This document shows, piece after piece, positions 5,247-5,247 of a stretch of DNA of 5,247 bases. Source of the stretch: Gorillibacterium sp. (GTDB taxonomy: Bacteria; Bacillota; Bacilli; Paenibacillales; NBRC-103111); the NCBI GenBank assembly GCA_014380705.1, contig JACMJI010000403.1, forward strand, positions 1 to 5,247, read 5' to 3'. A program made the translations under genes and the position numbers. The notes under the pieces were generated by a model. That model saw nothing but the letters and a program-made list of their open reading frames with translations, searched no databases and was not told the DNA's origin. Every line of letters starts with the position of its first letter. The stretch's first letter is position 1.

Positions 5247-5247
5247 A

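Overview
The window looks like a carbohydrate-utilisation region of a low-to-mid GC Gram-positive bacterium, most likely a Paenibacillaceae member (Paenibacillus, Cohnella or a relative). That is inference. It rests on strong purine-rich Shine-Dalgarno sites, a TTG start with a good ribosome binding site, short intergenic gaps, a CcpA-type cre-like site, and the pairing of a GH42 enzyme with a GH109-like Gfo/Idh protein. Every gene I can support lies on the minus strand, so transcription runs from high to low coordinates.

In transcription order: (1) 5246-5067, the last 59 codons of a protein that looks like the end of a right-handed beta-helix. (2) 5066-4943, a 124-bp gap with a weak promoter candidate and a cre-like site. 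(3) 4942-3791, a 383-residue Gfo/Idh/MocA-fold protein whose motifs resemble the NAD-dependent GH109 glycosidases. (4) 3777-3214, a 187-residue GNAT acetyltransferase starting 13 bp after the stop of the previous gene, with its ribosome binding site in that gap. (5) 3191-3148, a rho-independent terminator closing this unit. (6) 3147-3026, a leader with a possible sigma-D-like promoter. (7) 3025-1796, a polytopic membrane diguanylate cyclase with a GGEEF active site. (8) 1735-113, a short GH42 beta-galactosidase. (9) a 47-bp-period tandem duplication of the GH42 3' end. (10) 24-1, the first eight codons of a further gene behind a near-perfect Shine-Dalgarno.

The terminator splits the window into two transcription units. 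The upstream unit (beta-helix protein, Gfo/Idh, GNAT) looks like glycan or sugar processing. The downstream unit pairs a c-di-GMP-making membrane protein with a cytoplasmic glycosidase; no terminator separates them, but whether they are functionally linked is unknown. Sampled GC is higher around the GNAT gene than in the cyclase and GH42 genes.

No tRNA, rRNA, CRISPR array or insertion sequence was seen. No single element is clearly a new system. The most unusual items are the duplicated GH42 3' end, the GH109-like character of the Gfo/Idh protein, and the cyclase with no inhibitory site next to a glycosidase.
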